Source: Bizionia saleffrena
Lineage (GTDB): Bacteria > Bacteroidota > Bacteroidia > Flavobacteriales > Flavobacteriaceae
DNA: 64,000 bases
Reading direction: 5' to 3'
Assembly (NCBI RefSeq): GCF_008086175.1
Contig: NZ_VSKM01000007.1
Coordinates: 124,001-188,000 of the forward strand
Shown here: in pieces, positions 9,133-18,392 of the stretch
Numbering within the stretch: position 1 is the stretch's first letter
Layout of the letters: every line of letters starts with the position of its first letter
Made by a program: the position numbers and the translations under genes
The notes under the pieces: generated by a model
What the model was told of the DNA's origin: nothing
Databases searched by the model: none
The model's input: only the letters and a program-made list of their open reading frames with translations

Positions 9133-9144
9133 AATTAAAAGGTA

Positions 9145-9690
9145 ATGAAAGCAGTCCCAACGCAATTAGAACAGTGTTTTATTATAGAGCCAACCGTTTT
9201 TAACGATGCGCGAGGTTATTTTTTTGAAAGTTTTAATCAAGAGACCTTTAATGCGCTCATTGGGCAATCGGTGACGTTTGTTCAAGACAACGAGTCGTAT
9301 TCTACAAAAGGGGTGTTGAGAGGGTTACATTTTCAAAAGGGAAATTGGGCACAAGCCAAGTTGGTAAGAGTGGTTAAAGGTCGGGTGTTGGATGTGGCCG
9401 TAGATATTAGAAAAGAGTCCCCAACTTATGGGCAACATTTTTCGGTAGAATTAACAGAAGACAATAAGAAACAATTATTTGTCCCCCGCGGCTTTGCTCA
9501 CGGTTTCGTCGTGCTTAGCGATACCGCCATATTTTCGTACAAATGCGATAATTATTACAATAAAGCATCTGAAGGCGGAATAATGTACAACGATGTGGCT
9601 TTAAATATCGATTGGCAATTACCTTCGAAAGCACTTATAATTTCTGAAAAAGATGCTATTTTGTCAACATTTGAAAATGCTATTTTATGA
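9145..9690 (+). CDS. rfbC: dTDP-4-dehydrorhamnose 3,5-epimerase
   Basis: A cupin-fold epimerase of 181 aa converting dTDP-4-keto-6-deoxyglucose to the L-lyxo form. The catalytic His is in RGLHFQ, the substrate loop in YFFESFNQ, and the PRGFAHGFVVLSD motif is conserved. The stop overlaps the rfbD start (ATGA at 9687-9690), which indicates translational coupling. Confidence 0.96.
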   Translation: MKAVPTQLEQCFIIEPTVFNDARGYFFESFNQETFNALIGQSVTFVQDNESYSTKGVLRGLHFQKGNWAQAKLVRVVKGRVLDVAVDIRKESPTYGQHFSVELTEDNKKQLFVPRGFAHGFVVLSDTAIFSYKCDNYYNKASEGGIMYNDVALNIDWQLPSKALIISEKDAILSTFENAIL

Positions 9691-10529
9691 AAAATATTTT
9701 AGTGACAGGAGGAAACGGTCAGTTGGGCTCAACATTTAAAGACGCGAAGCACAAGGCTAACGAAGCCTTTGTTTTTGTTGATAAAGAAGCATTAGACATT
9801 ACTAATAAAGAGGACCTTCAAGCATTTTTTGCCAAGCATAATTTTCAATATTGTATTAACTGTGCGGCGTATACTAATGTGGAGCACGCCGAAACAGATC
9901 GGGAGACTGCTTTTTTAATTAATGCGGAAGGGGCAAAGTATTTGGCTGAGGTATGTCGCGATTTTAAGACAACGTTAATTCATATCTCCACTGACTACGT
10001 GTTCGACGGTACTAAAACGTCACCGTATGTAGAAACGGATAGCACAGCACCGATTAATGTGTACGGCGCCTCAAAATTACTGGGTGAGCAGCACGTAAAA
10101 GAAACGCTATCTAATCATTTTATTATTCGCACGTCTTGGTTGTACTCTAAGTTTGGTAAAAATTTCTTAAAAACGATGGCTAGAAAAATGGAAGAGCATG
10201 CCGAATTAAAAATTACAACGGCCGAAGTAGGTACACCTACAAGTTGTGTAGACCTGGCAGACTTTGTACTGCATAATATCCGTACAGAGAATACAGCCTA
10301 TGGGACGTACCATTTTAGTAATGAAGGAGAAGTCACGTGGTTCGATTTTGGCGTTGAAATCGCCACACATTTTAAAGACTATAATCCAGCAAAAATAACC
10401 CCAGTCGACGCTTTTAAAACGCAAGCACAGCGACCTAAATATAGCGTGATGCGTAAATCTAAAATCCCGGAGCGCTATTGCCATAATTGGAAAACGAGTC
10501 TTGAACGCGTTATTAATACCTTAAAATAA
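9687..10529 (+). CDS. rfbD: dTDP-4-dehydrorhamnose reductase
   Basis: The last step of dTDP-L-rhamnose synthesis, an NAD(P)H-dependent SDR of 280 aa. It shows GGNGQLGS at the N-terminus, STDYVFDG, and YGASKLLGE carrying the YxxxK pair. The C-terminus (RPKYSVMRKSKI) matches the family RP-x-S signature. The dehydrogenase remnant begins immediately downstream. Confidence 0.96.
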   Translation: MKNILVTGGNGQLGSTFKDAKHKANEAFVFVDKEALDITNKEDLQAFFAKHNFQYCINCAAYTNVEHAETDRETAFLINAEGAKYLAEVCRDFKTTLIHISTDYVFDGTKTSPYVETDSTAPINVYGASKLLGEQHVKETLSNHFIIRTSWLYSKFGKNFLKTMARKMEEHAELKITTAEVGTPTSCVDLADFVLHNIRTENTAYGTYHFSNEGEVTWFDFGVEIATHFKDYNPAKITPVDAFKTQAQRPKYSVMRKSKIPERYCHNWKTSLERVINTLK

Positions 10530-10531
10530 GG

Positions 10532-10897
10532 GTGATAATCGCTATTATTGGTATAGGTAATATTGAAGCCAAATAGAAGAATGCAATCTTAAATGTTGTG
10601 TTGAGACAGAATAACAGTCAATTTAAGCAGGAAGAATTTTTATTATTATTTCTGAATGGATGTTCAAATGCTTCAGAGGTAAAAAAAGAATACAATCTCG
10701 ATGTAATACAAAATATAAAATCTTGACAATCAATCTATTGTGTTGATATTGAACATCATGAGTTTCTTCCTTTAGACTGGGAGTTACTCTCAAAAAATAA
10801 CACGATTATTTTTGACTTAAAAAGTGTGTTGCCTAAAGCCATAGCTATCTCAAGGCTAAGTAATAAATATGTAAAATGCTGTCTTGCAAGTCTTTAA
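10532..10897 (+). pseudogene. Decayed UDP-HexNAc 6-dehydrogenase (TviB/WbpA type) remnant
   Basis: This stretch has no long ORF, yet pieces of a nucleotide-sugar dehydrogenase are readable. The frame at 10727-10897 gives HHEFLPLDWELL, then TIIFDLKSVLPKAIAISRL. That matches the family C-terminus, where a VAHxEF-x-LD motif and a DVKGxLP-x5-RL end are usual. In the same frame, before a TGA at 10724-10726, lies ASEVKKEYNLDVI, like the DP-x-EVKxEYGL segment of the family. A weak dinucleotide-fold start (GTG 10532, IIAIIGIGNI) lies right after rfbD. The gene body between these parts is missing, so this is an internally deleted, stop-containing relic. Identification is by motif recall. Confidence 0.6.
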
Positions 10898-10962
10898 AAG
10901 CGGCGATAAATTCTTTATTCTTCCGATAGAAACTAAGATACAATCAAGATTATCGGGTTCAG

Positions 10963-10995
10963 TTTTAATATTAAGCATTTAATATAGTACTTTTG
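10963..10995 (+). promoter_or_regulatory. Promoter of the wecB-wecC segment
   Basis: TACTTTTG (10988-10995), followed by C, is an exact -7 match. TTTT (10963-10966) lies 21 nt upstream in the -33 position. The expected start near 11002 leaves a leader of about 40 nt before wecB. Confidence 0.55.
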
Positions 10996-11040
10996 CAAAT
11001 TATATGTCAAGCTAGATAATAAATTTACTACGTTCTAATA

Positions 11041-12165
11041 ATGAAAAAAAACCTCATCATTTTTGGTACGCGACCAGAGGCTATTAAAATGGCGCCTTTA
11101 GTTAAAGCGTTTTTAAAACAGTCCGGTACGTTCGAAACCAGAGTCTGTATCACCGCTCAGCATCGAGAAATGTTAGATCAGGTATTGTCTTTTTTTGAGA
11201 TTACACCGGATTACGATTTAGATTTGATGACACCAAACCAAAACTTGTATTCCTTAACGGCAGATATTATTACGAATCTTAAACCGATACTTGAGGAGTT
11301 TAAACCCGATTATGTGTATGTGCACGGTGATACGACAACTACAATGGCAGCGAGTATTGCAGCCTTTTACTCTGGAGCCAAAGTATGCCACGTAGAAGCA
11401 GGGTTAAGAACTTTTAATAAGCGTTCTCCGTTTCCAGAGGAAGTGAATAGAAGTATTGCAGGTGCTATTGCCGATTATCATTTTTCACCAACAGCGACAT
11501 CGAAACAAAATTTACTAAACGAAAACATTAAAGAAGAGGCTATTTTGGTAACCGGTAATACGGTAATCGATGCGCTTCAGTTTAGTGCAGAAAAAGTGAC
11601 TTCAGAAACGTATTCAGATATCGAAATAGACGCCCTTAAAAGTGTCGTCGATAGTTCTAAAAAGTTAGTATTAGTGACGGGACACCGTAGAGAAAATCAC
11701 GGTCAGGGATTTATAAATATTTGTAGTGCACTAAAAGAGATCGCCTTACAGAACAAAGCGGTGCAAATTATTTATCCCGTACACTTAAACCCTAAGGTGC
11801 AAAAACCAGTATACGAATTATTAGAGGGGATCCATAATATACAGTTAATCGATCCGTTATCCTATCCAGCATTTGTTTGGTTAATGGGCCAATCGTATTT
11901 AATTATTACCGATAGTGGCGGCGTGCAAGAAGAAGCGCCAAGCTTAGGGAAACCCGTTTTAGTAATGCGTGAGACTACCGAAAGACCGGAAGCAGTAGCA
12001 GCCGGTACAGTATGCTTAGTCGGTACAGATAAAAGTAAAATAGTAACAGAAGCGAACCGTTTATTAAACAATACGGAAGCGTATTCAGAAATGAGTACGT
12101 TACACAATCCGTATGGCGATGGAACGTCGTGTCAGAAAATAGTTGAATTTATTTCAAAGTTATAA
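11041..12165 (+). CDS. wecB: UDP-N-acetylglucosamine 2-epimerase (non-hydrolysing)
   Basis: Interconverts UDP-GlcNAc and UDP-ManNAc in the cytoplasm. Hallmarks are GTRPEAIKMAPL at the N-terminus, HGDTTTTMA, VEAGLRTF, TGHRRENHG and DSGGVQEEAP, all characteristic of the GT-B-fold epimerases. Length (374 aa) is normal. wecC follows 2 nt later, so the pair makes UDP-ManNAcA. Confidence 0.95.
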   Translation: MKKNLIIFGTRPEAIKMAPLVKAFLKQSGTFETRVCITAQHREMLDQVLSFFEITPDYDLDLMTPNQNLYSLTADIITNLKPILEEFKPDYVYVHGDTTTTMAASIAAFYSGAKVCHVEAGLRTFNKRSPFPEEVNRSIAGAIADYHFSPTATSKQNLLNENIKEEAILVTGNTVIDALQFSAEKVTSETYSDIEIDALKSVVDSSKKLVLVTGHRRENHGQGFINICSALKEIALQNKAVQIIYPVHLNPKVQKPVYELLEGIHNIQLIDPLSYPAFVWLMGQSYLIITDSGGVQEEAPSLGKPVLVMRETTERPEAVAAGTVCLVGTDKSKIVTEANRLLNNTEAYSEMSTLHNPYGDGTSCQKIVEFISKL

Positions 12166-12167
12166 TT

Positions 12168-13382
12168 ATGAGTAAACGTCCAAGCGTTGTAATGATTGGT
12201 TTAGGGTATATTGGTTTGCCAACGGCAGCTTTAATAGCTCAAAATAAAACCTATGTACACGGTGTCGATATAAATCCTAGTGTTGTAGAAACAATTAACC
12301 AAGGAAAAATACATATTGTAGAACCGGAGCTAGACATTGCAGTAGCAAAAGCAGTAAAAGAGGGCTATTTAAAAGCGGCGACTACTCCCGTTGAAGCGAA
12401 TACCTATCTTATCGTGGTTCCTACGCCATTTAAGGCTAAAAATGAACCGGATATTTCTTTTGTAGAAGCGGCAACAAGAGCAGTAGTGCCTTTATTAAAG
12501 AAGGACGATTTATATATTATAGAATCGACATCTCCAGTGGGAACGACCGAAAAGATGATGCAGCTAATCTATACCGAACGCCCAGAATTAGATGGCAAAA
12601 TTAACATCGCCTATTGTCCAGAACGCGTATTACCAGGAAATGTAATGTATGAGTTGGTCCATAACGATCGCGTTATTGGTGGTGTAAACGAAAAAGCGAC
12701 CGAAAAAGCAGTGGCGTTTTATAAGCAGTTTATAAAAGGGGCGTTGCATAAAACAAATGCACGTACCGCAGAAATGTGCAAATTGGTAGAAAACGCGTCG
12801 CGAGACGTACAAATAGCCTTTGCCAACGAGCTATCGCTAATTTGTGACAAGGCAGATATAAATGTCTGGGAGTTAATAGATTTAGCAAATAAACACCCCC
12901 GTGTAAATATTTTGCAACCTGGTTGTGGCGTGGGCGGACATTGTATCGCCGTAGATCCTTATTTTATTGTAGCCGAATACCCAATGGAGTCTAAAATTAT
13001 TGGTACAGCCAGAGAGATAAATAATTACAAATCGTTTTGGTGTGCCGAAAAAGTGCAAACAGCTAAATTAGAATTCGAGTTAAAACACGGCCGTAAACCA
13101 AGTATCGCCTTAATGGGCTTAGCGTTTAAACCCAATATTGACGATTTAAGAGAGTCTCCAGCGAAATATATCGCGCAGAAAGTATTACAAAATGCAAATA
13201 ACGAAGAATATTATATTGTAGAACCCAACATAACAGACCACAAAGTATTTAAATTAACACCGTATAAAGACGCTGCAAAACAAGCAGATATTATAGCATT
13301 TTTAGTCGCTCACGATGAGTTTAAAACGCTAGAAATAGCGGAAGACAAGGTGGTATTGGATTTTTGTGGGGTTTTTAAATAG
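12168..13382 (+). CDS. wecC: UDP-N-acetyl-D-mannosamine 6-dehydrogenase
   Basis: An NAD-dependent four-electron dehydrogenase oxidising UDP-ManNAc to UDP-ManNAcA. The N-terminal dinucleotide fold shows GLGYIGLPTA (11-20). The middle domain carries the catalytic-Cys loop GCGVGGHC with C259, and the C-terminal domain has MGLAFKPNIDDLRESPA. Adjacency to wecB makes ManNAc the most likely substrate; the family alone does not separate ManNAc from GlcNAc or GalNAc. The upstream remnant encodes another member of this superfamily. Confidence 0.9.
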   Translation: MSKRPSVVMIGLGYIGLPTAALIAQNKTYVHGVDINPSVVETINQGKIHIVEPELDIAVAKAVKEGYLKAATTPVEANTYLIVVPTPFKAKNEPDISFVEAATRAVVPLLKKDDLYIIESTSPVGTTEKMMQLIYTERPELDGKINIAYCPERVLPGNVMYELVHNDRVIGGVNEKATEKAVAFYKQFIKGALHKTNARTAEMCKLVENASRDVQIAFANELSLICDKADINVWELIDLANKHPRVNILQPGCGVGGHCIAVDPYFIVAEYPMESKIIGTAREINNYKSFWCAEKVQTAKLEFELKHGRKPSIALMGLAFKPNIDDLRESPAKYIAQKVLQNANNEEYYIVEPNITDHKVFKLTPYKDAAKQADIIAFLVAHDEFKTLEIAEDKVVLDFCGVFK

Positions 13383-13395
13383 GTAATTGAAAAAT

Positions 13396-13887
13396 ATGAA
13401 GAGCGTATTATTGGTATTAATGTTAGGAGTAGTGTTCGTTTCTTGTAAAAAGGACGCGTTAACTAAACACTTAGAAACGGGGTTGGAAGATTACGATCGT
13501 GCTCGACCAGTTAACGAAATACTTATTGCAGGTATAGAGTTGGAAAAATTTGCTATAATTAAAACAGGGGCTGAAACTTACAGCGTGGTTTTAAAACTCA
13601 ATGATGATGTAATTAAAGAGGAGGTGGAGAAATACACTGTAGCTTTAGAAGCTATTCTCGATGATGAGAACAAGTTACTGAGAGACTATGAGGCCGAGCA
13701 CAATAAAAAGGGGTTCAATTTTAAGTCTGAATTAAAAATTGTAAACAATCATCACTACTTAATAAATAATATTGAAACTAAAATGAAGCGTTTTAAGAGT
13801 TTGGATATTTGGTTGTTTTTATTAGAAAACGAGGAGTATAAGAGTATTGGAAGCAATAGAATTCAAATAAGAAATATAGGTTTTTAA
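13396..13887 (+). CDS. Putative lipoprotein of unknown function
   Basis: A 163-aa protein starting at ATG 13396; a TTG 9 nt upstream would add three residues. The N-terminus is a lipoprotein signal with a hydrophobic core and lipobox VVFVSC, acylated at Cys17. The mature part is charged and rich in Lys/Glu/Asn, without a motif I recognise. It lies between wecC and the AT-rich glycan cassette in the same direction. A role in glycan display or assembly is possible but unsupported. Confidence 0.6.
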   Translation: MKSVLLVLMLGVVFVSCKKDALTKHLETGLEDYDRARPVNEILIAGIELEKFAIIKTGAETYSVVLKLNDDVIKEEVEKYTVALEAILDDENKLLRDYEAEHNKKGFNFKSELKIVNNHHYLINNIETKMKRFKSLDIWLFLLENEEYKSIGSNRIQIRNIGF

Positions 13888-13898
13888 TTAGTGTCAAT

Positions 13899-15245
13899 AT
13901 GTATAACGTTAAAAGATATATTTATGAAAACATTAAAAATATTTTACCAAATTCAGTTAATAATATAATTGTTGGTAACAATAATTATGCGCCATTTATT
14001 TATGGTAAGGATTATGTGAAACATCTTAATTATTTAAACACAAGAACAGATAAAAGAGATACGGAGGTTTTATTATTAAATACAGTTAATAACGCAATTA
14101 AAAATGTCCCATATTATAGAAGACTATACAAAGGAAAGGACATAAACTCTATAGAGATGTTCAAAGACACTTTTGAACCTATCGATAAAAACATTGTTCT
14201 TAATAATTTCGATGATTTTATTTCAGACAAAATAAAATTAGAAGATTATGATTATGTAACGACGTCCGGAACATCAGGAGTGCCCCTTAAAATGTATTTA
14301 CCAAAAAACAGGTTTTCAATAGAAATCTCAACTCTTCATCATTACTGGTCCAAAATAGGTTATGATTTTTCTAAACGGGGGGTCATAAGAATGGGGCAAT
14401 TTGCAAAAAACAAGCGATTAGAAATAAACCCGATATCTAAAGAGTATATTTTTGATGGATTTAGATTAAATGATAATTATTTATTAGAGATCTATCAATG
14501 TTTAAAAAAATATAAAATCGAATTTTTGCATGGTTATCCAAGCAACTTATATTTTTTTGGTAAATTTTTAATTAAACATAATTTAGATTATTCATTTATT
14601 AAAGGAATGTTTTCCTCTTCGGAACAAGTGTCTCCGCATATGTATTCATTTTTCAATAAAATATTAGGGATTCCATTTGTAGATTTTTACGGTCATACTG
14701 AAAAATTAATTTTTGCAGCAACTAATGGTGTGTCCAGTGATTATTATGTTGATTCTCGATACGGATACACAGAAATACTTAATTCACAAAATAATGCTAC
14801 TGTAGAGGGTGAGCTTGTTGGAACAACTCTAAATAATCAAGGTATGCCCTTAATAAGATATAAGTCAGGGGATGAAGCTATTCTGAGTCAGAAAACCTCT
14901 GTAGACGATATTAAATTTGGAAACTTAGTTTTAAAGGGGATAAAAGGGAGGTTAAGTTCTAGTAAAATTTTTTATAAGAATGGTGATTATGTCACAGCCA
15001 CCGCGCTGGTTTTACATGGTGATATTTACGAAAAAATAGATGGATTACAGTATTTTCAAAAAGAAAAAGGAAAATTAGATGTCAGAATTGTTAAGAATGA
15101 ATCGTTCAGAAATGAGACAGAGCAAGAACTAAAGAGTGTTTTTGATGAGAAATTTAATAGCAATATAGATTATAAGTTAGTTTACGTTAAGGAGCTTGAG
15201 AAGAAAGAAAATGGTAAATTACTACTTTTAATTTCAAAAATTTAA
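13899..15245 (+). CDS. CapK/PaaK-like AMP-forming ligase family protein
   Basis: A 448-aa adenylate-forming enzyme related to phenylacetate-CoA ligase and to CapK proteins of capsule loci. The ATP-binding loop TTSGTSGVPLK is at 121-131. Later come the DFYGHTEK segment (equivalent to the YGxTE adenine motif) and YKSGDEA (GD motif). Such genes are frequent in polysaccharide clusters, where they are thought to activate an acyl group for glycan decoration; the substrate is unknown. Base composition becomes visibly AT-richer from here. A second, divergent member lies at 34525-35790. Confidence 0.8.
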   Translation: MYNVKRYIYENIKNILPNSVNNIIVGNNNYAPFIYGKDYVKHLNYLNTRTDKRDTEVLLLNTVNNAIKNVPYYRRLYKGKDINSIEMFKDTFEPIDKNIVLNNFDDFISDKIKLEDYDYVTTSGTSGVPLKMYLPKNRFSIEISTLHHYWSKIGYDFSKRGVIRMGQFAKNKRLEINPISKEYIFDGFRLNDNYLLEIYQCLKKYKIEFLHGYPSNLYFFGKFLIKHNLDYSFIKGMFSSSEQVSPHMYSFFNKILGIPFVDFYGHTEKLIFAATNGVSSDYYVDSRYGYTEILNSQNNATVEGELVGTTLNNQGMPLIRYKSGDEAILSQKTSVDDIKFGNLVLKGIKGRLSSSKIFYKNGDYVTATALVLHGDIYEKIDGLQYFQKEKGKLDVRIVKNESFRNETEQELKSVFDEKFNSNIDYKLVYVKELEKKENGKLLLLISKI

Positions 15246-15270
15246 TTGTAAATGAGTAAAACTAAAAACA

Positions 15271-15690
15271 ATGATTAATGCTTATTATTTTTATAGATTA
15301 TCACATTATCTATATTTGAAAAAAGTACCTGTTATCCCAAAGATAATTCAATTATTTATTTTTCTGATTTATAATTCTTCAATTCCATTTCAGGCTAGGA
15401 TAGGCAAGGGAACGGTCTTTGCTTACGGAGGTATAGGTGTTATTATTCATAAAAAAGCTATAATAGGGAGAAATGTTGTTATAGGCTCCTCTGTTGTTAT
15501 AGGCGGCAAAAAAGGTCAATTTATTTTGCCTAAAATCGGAGATAACGTTTATTTGGCAACCGGATCTAAAATTCTTGGTGAAGTTAAAATTGGCAATAAC
15601 GCCATAATAGGGGCAAACGCTGTTGTTTTGATTGATGTTCCAGATAATTCAACAGCTGTAGGCGTACCCGCCAAAATATTAAGAAAATAA
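15271..15690 (+). CDS. Hexapeptide-repeat (LbH) acyltransferase, CysE-like
   Basis: A 139-aa left-handed beta-helix transferase. The imperfect hexapeptides IGRNVV-IGSSVV-IG, IGDNVY and IGNNAI-IGANAV, and the closing VGVPAKILRK, are typical of serine-acetyltransferase-like O-acetyltransferases in glycan loci. A short hydrophobic N-terminal helix may associate with the membrane. It lies between the CapK-like enzyme and a GT4, so a role in decorating the glycan with an acyl group is a reasonable inference. Confidence 0.82.
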   Translation: MINAYYFYRLSHYLYLKKVPVIPKIIQLFIFLIYNSSIPFQARIGKGTVFAYGGIGVIIHKKAIIGRNVVIGSSVVIGGKKGQFILPKIGDNVYLATGSKILGEVKIGNNAIIGANAVVLIDVPDNSTAVGVPAKILRK

Positions 15691-15694
15691 TATT

Positions 15695-16867
15695 ATGAAT
15701 ATATTAGTAATAGGGCCTATTCCTAAACAGTATGGTGGGAAAGCGTTAGGAGGAATAGCAACACATATTTATGGATTTATAAATGAAGCTTTAAGTAATA
15801 ATTTAAAAATATCTATTTGGTATCATAAAGGAGTTGTTAGAAAATGTCCTTTACCTCAAGGTTTAGAAATTATAGATAATAAACTACTTCTTTTTATTAA
15901 AATGTTTAGTTATTTGCCTTTGTTCTTTAGCTCAAAAATAAATTTTTTGGATTTTAAATCTCGTCTTATTATATGTTATCAATACGTTTGTTTGAGAGAC
16001 CATTTAAAAAAAAGAAAGGTAGATATAATACACGTCCATTCTTTACAAAACACTTCTACCTTAGCCTTAAAATTATTAAAAGGAAAGTATTCTAAAATTC
16101 CTGTAGTAATATCAGATCATGGGTTTTGGCAGTCAGATGTAAAGAATAAAAGATTAAAACTACTAAAGAGTAACTGTAATTATGCTAAGAGAGTTATCTA
16201 TATATCCGATTTCGCATACAAATATCATCAAAAATATAAATTTTGTGAAGAAGAAAAGTTAAAAAAAATCCCTAATCCGATTATTTTCGAAAGACAAAAT
16301 TATGTTAAAGTATTAAACATTAAAAAAGTTTTATTTTTTAATGGATTGAGTGAATCAGTCAAAAGAAAAGGATTTGTTGAGTTAATAGAAGCTATCAATA
16401 ACAGTTCTTATTTACGTGAAAATGTGAAGTTAATTGCAATAGTGAATGAGGAAGGAGAAAAGTATATTAATAAGATTGACACGAAGTTTAAATATGAACT
16501 TTTTCCTAAACTTGATTGGAACGAGATAAGACAGATTTATTTGCAAAGTGACGTTATGGTGTTGCCTAGTAAAAGTGAAAGTTTTGGTTTAGTATATATA
16601 GAAGCTTTAATGTTTGGTATTCCAATTGTTGGTTTTAATGGAGTTTTTGATGAATTTAGTATTGTTTTCCAAGAAAATTATATTGGAGAAGCGTATAGCC
16701 CAAAAGTGGACACTATTGAAGATTTAGCCGCTCAAATAGAAAAAGCATTAAATACCCCGTTTGATAAAAAAAGAGTTATTAATGTAGTAGAAAATCAATA
16801 CAGTTGGCACTATAAGATAAATGATTTTATTCAATTGTACCAATCAGTATTAAATACAAGTTCTTGA
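15695..16867 (+). CDS. Glycosyltransferase family 4 (GT-B retaining)
   Basis: A 390-aa cytosolic glycosyltransferase. The N-terminus has MNILVIGPIPKQYGG (acceptor-domain glycine loop) and the C-terminal domain has SESFGLVYIEAL, the E-x7-E motif of the GT4 nucleotide-sugar site. SVKRKGFVELI is the usual K-G-F stretch after the third beta strand. Donor and linkage cannot be read from sequence. It is followed after 4 nt by the flippase gene. Confidence 0.88.
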   Translation: MNILVIGPIPKQYGGKALGGIATHIYGFINEALSNNLKISIWYHKGVVRKCPLPQGLEIIDNKLLLFIKMFSYLPLFFSSKINFLDFKSRLIICYQYVCLRDHLKKRKVDIIHVHSLQNTSTLALKLLKGKYSKIPVVISDHGFWQSDVKNKRLKLLKSNCNYAKRVIYISDFAYKYHQKYKFCEEEKLKKIPNPIIFERQNYVKVLNIKKVLFFNGLSESVKRKGFVELIEAINNSSYLRENVKLIAIVNEEGEKYINKIDTKFKYELFPKLDWNEIRQIYLQSDVMVLPSKSESFGLVYIEALMFGIPIVGFNGVFDEFSIVFQENYIGEAYSPKVDTIEDLAAQIEKALNTPFDKKRVINVVENQYSWHYKINDFIQLYQSVLNTSS

Positions 16868-16871
16868 TTAA

Positions 16872-18392
16872 ATGGAGTTCGAAGGAAGTAATAAACAAGT
16901 AGTTAAAAATATTCTTTTTAATGGTCTGAATTTTCTAGTGTCAATCATTAATGGATTATTAATAACTCCACTTATATTCACTAAATTAGGGAAAGAACCT
17001 TTTGTTATTATTCAGTTAACAATTAGTATTTCCATGTATGCAACTTTGTTTGCTAATAGTTTGAACGAATCTTTGAGTTTAATTTTAGTATTAAAAAAAG
17101 AATTATCTAAAAATATAATTTATTCTTCGGCAACTTTTATTTATTTGATCTTAGTGTTAAGTTTTATTCCTTTCATTTTTGTTATAGTTTATTATTCTGA
17201 GTTTATATTTTCAATATCTGAAACTTATATCTATGACAGTAAAATATTATTAGCTCTTAATTTGTTTTCATTTACTATTATAATTTTAACTAATTATTTA
17301 ACTACACCAATATACATTAACAATAGGGTAGATACTTGTCAACAAATAATTACAAGTAGAAATGTAATAAGGACAATCCTAATTTTAGGAGCGATATATT
17401 TTGTTTCAAACTCCCTTATTTATATAGGTTATGCTTATTTGGCTTCTGCTATATCATTACTTATAGTGGCTTATTTTATTTTTAGAAAAGCTTTACCAGA
17501 TGTCTTCATAAGCTATAAATATGTAAAAAAAGAGGTGACAAAAAATTTAGTAAATTTAGGCAGTTGGTCACTAATTTTTCAACTAGGGGTTCTAGTATTC
17601 TCTTATGGAGATATTATAATAGCAAGTATTCTTCTGGATAACAATTCAACAGCAGATTTTACCGCTTTGATACAGTGGAGGATTCTGGTATATAGTTTGG
17701 TAGGTCTATTATTACAAGTTTTTCATCCTATTTTCTTAAAGTTAATTAATAATTCTGAAGATGAAAAAATTAAAAAATTATTTTTAAAAGGATTAAGATA
17801 TTTAGGCATTTTAGCAACAATTTGTTGTGCTGTTATATTTGTCTATTCTGAAACTATTCTTTTTTATTGGTTGGGAACAGAATACTTATACCTCGATAGT
17901 ATGTTAAAATTAATCATCTTCTCATGGGGTATAAATTGTGCATTTACTATTTATAAATCATTATATCTTATTTATAATAAAATAAGGGAGATAGCAATAA
18001 TATCTATAATTTTTGCTTTATCTCATATCTTAATATCTTGTACTTTGATTATTGTTTTTAAATTTGATATTTATTCAATTATAGTTAGTTCTGTTTCATT
18101 GTTATTAATTAGAAATATATTTGTTTATCCATACTTTTCAACTAGTTTTACAACAATTAAGGTAAGAGAAATTTTAAGAGAAATTTTAAAATTTATATTT
18201 GTATTTTTTACAGTTATTGTTCTTTACGACTTACTGAATTATTATACTGAAAATGTTTTATCGTTGTTTAATGCTTTTTTTCAGGCCATAATTTTGGGGG
18301 GCTTGACAATAATAAGCTGCTATTTTACAGTTTTGAATAAGGTGGAAAGATTATTAATAAAAAGTAAATTACAAAAATGGATTTTAAAATAA
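16872..18392 (+). CDS. Wzx-type oligosaccharide flippase (MOP superfamily)
   Basis: A very hydrophobic 506-aa protein with about 12-14 predicted TM helices, the layout of PST/Wzx transporters that flip undecaprenyl-linked repeat units across the inner membrane. The N-terminus (KNILFNGLNFLVSIINGLLI) fits MOP flippases. It is strongly AT-rich, like other variable wzx genes. Its 3' end overlaps the next gene by 16 nt. A second, less AT-rich flippase at 55516 lies outside the locus. Confidence 0.82.
   Translation: MEFEGSNKQVVKNILFNGLNFLVSIINGLLITPLIFTKLGKEPFVIIQLTISISMYATLFANSLNESLSLILVLKKELSKNIIYSSATFIYLILVLSFIPFIFVIVYYSEFIFSISETYIYDSKILLALNLFSFTIIILTNYLTTPIYINNRVDTCQQIITSRNVIRTILILGAIYFVSNSLIYIGYAYLASAISLLIVAYFIFRKALPDVFISYKYVKKEVTKNLVNLGSWSLIFQLGVLVFSYGDIIIASILLDNNSTADFTALIQWRILVYSLVGLLLQVFHPIFLKLINNSEDEKIKKLFLKGLRYLGILATICCAVIFVYSETILFYWLGTEYLYLDSMLKLIIFSWGINCAFTIYKSLYLIYNKIREIAIISIIFALSHILISCTLIIVFKFDIYSIIVSSVSLLLIRNIFVYPYFSTSFTTIKVREILREILKFIFVFFTVIVLYDLLNYYTENVLSLFNAFFQAIILGGLTIISCYFTVLNKVERLLIKSKLQKWILK

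Noticed and set aside
10206-10484. Minus-strand open frame inside rfbD
   Set aside because: The opposite frame of a clearly conserved dTDP-4-dehydrorhamnose reductase; Cys/Phe-rich translation with no promoter or family match.
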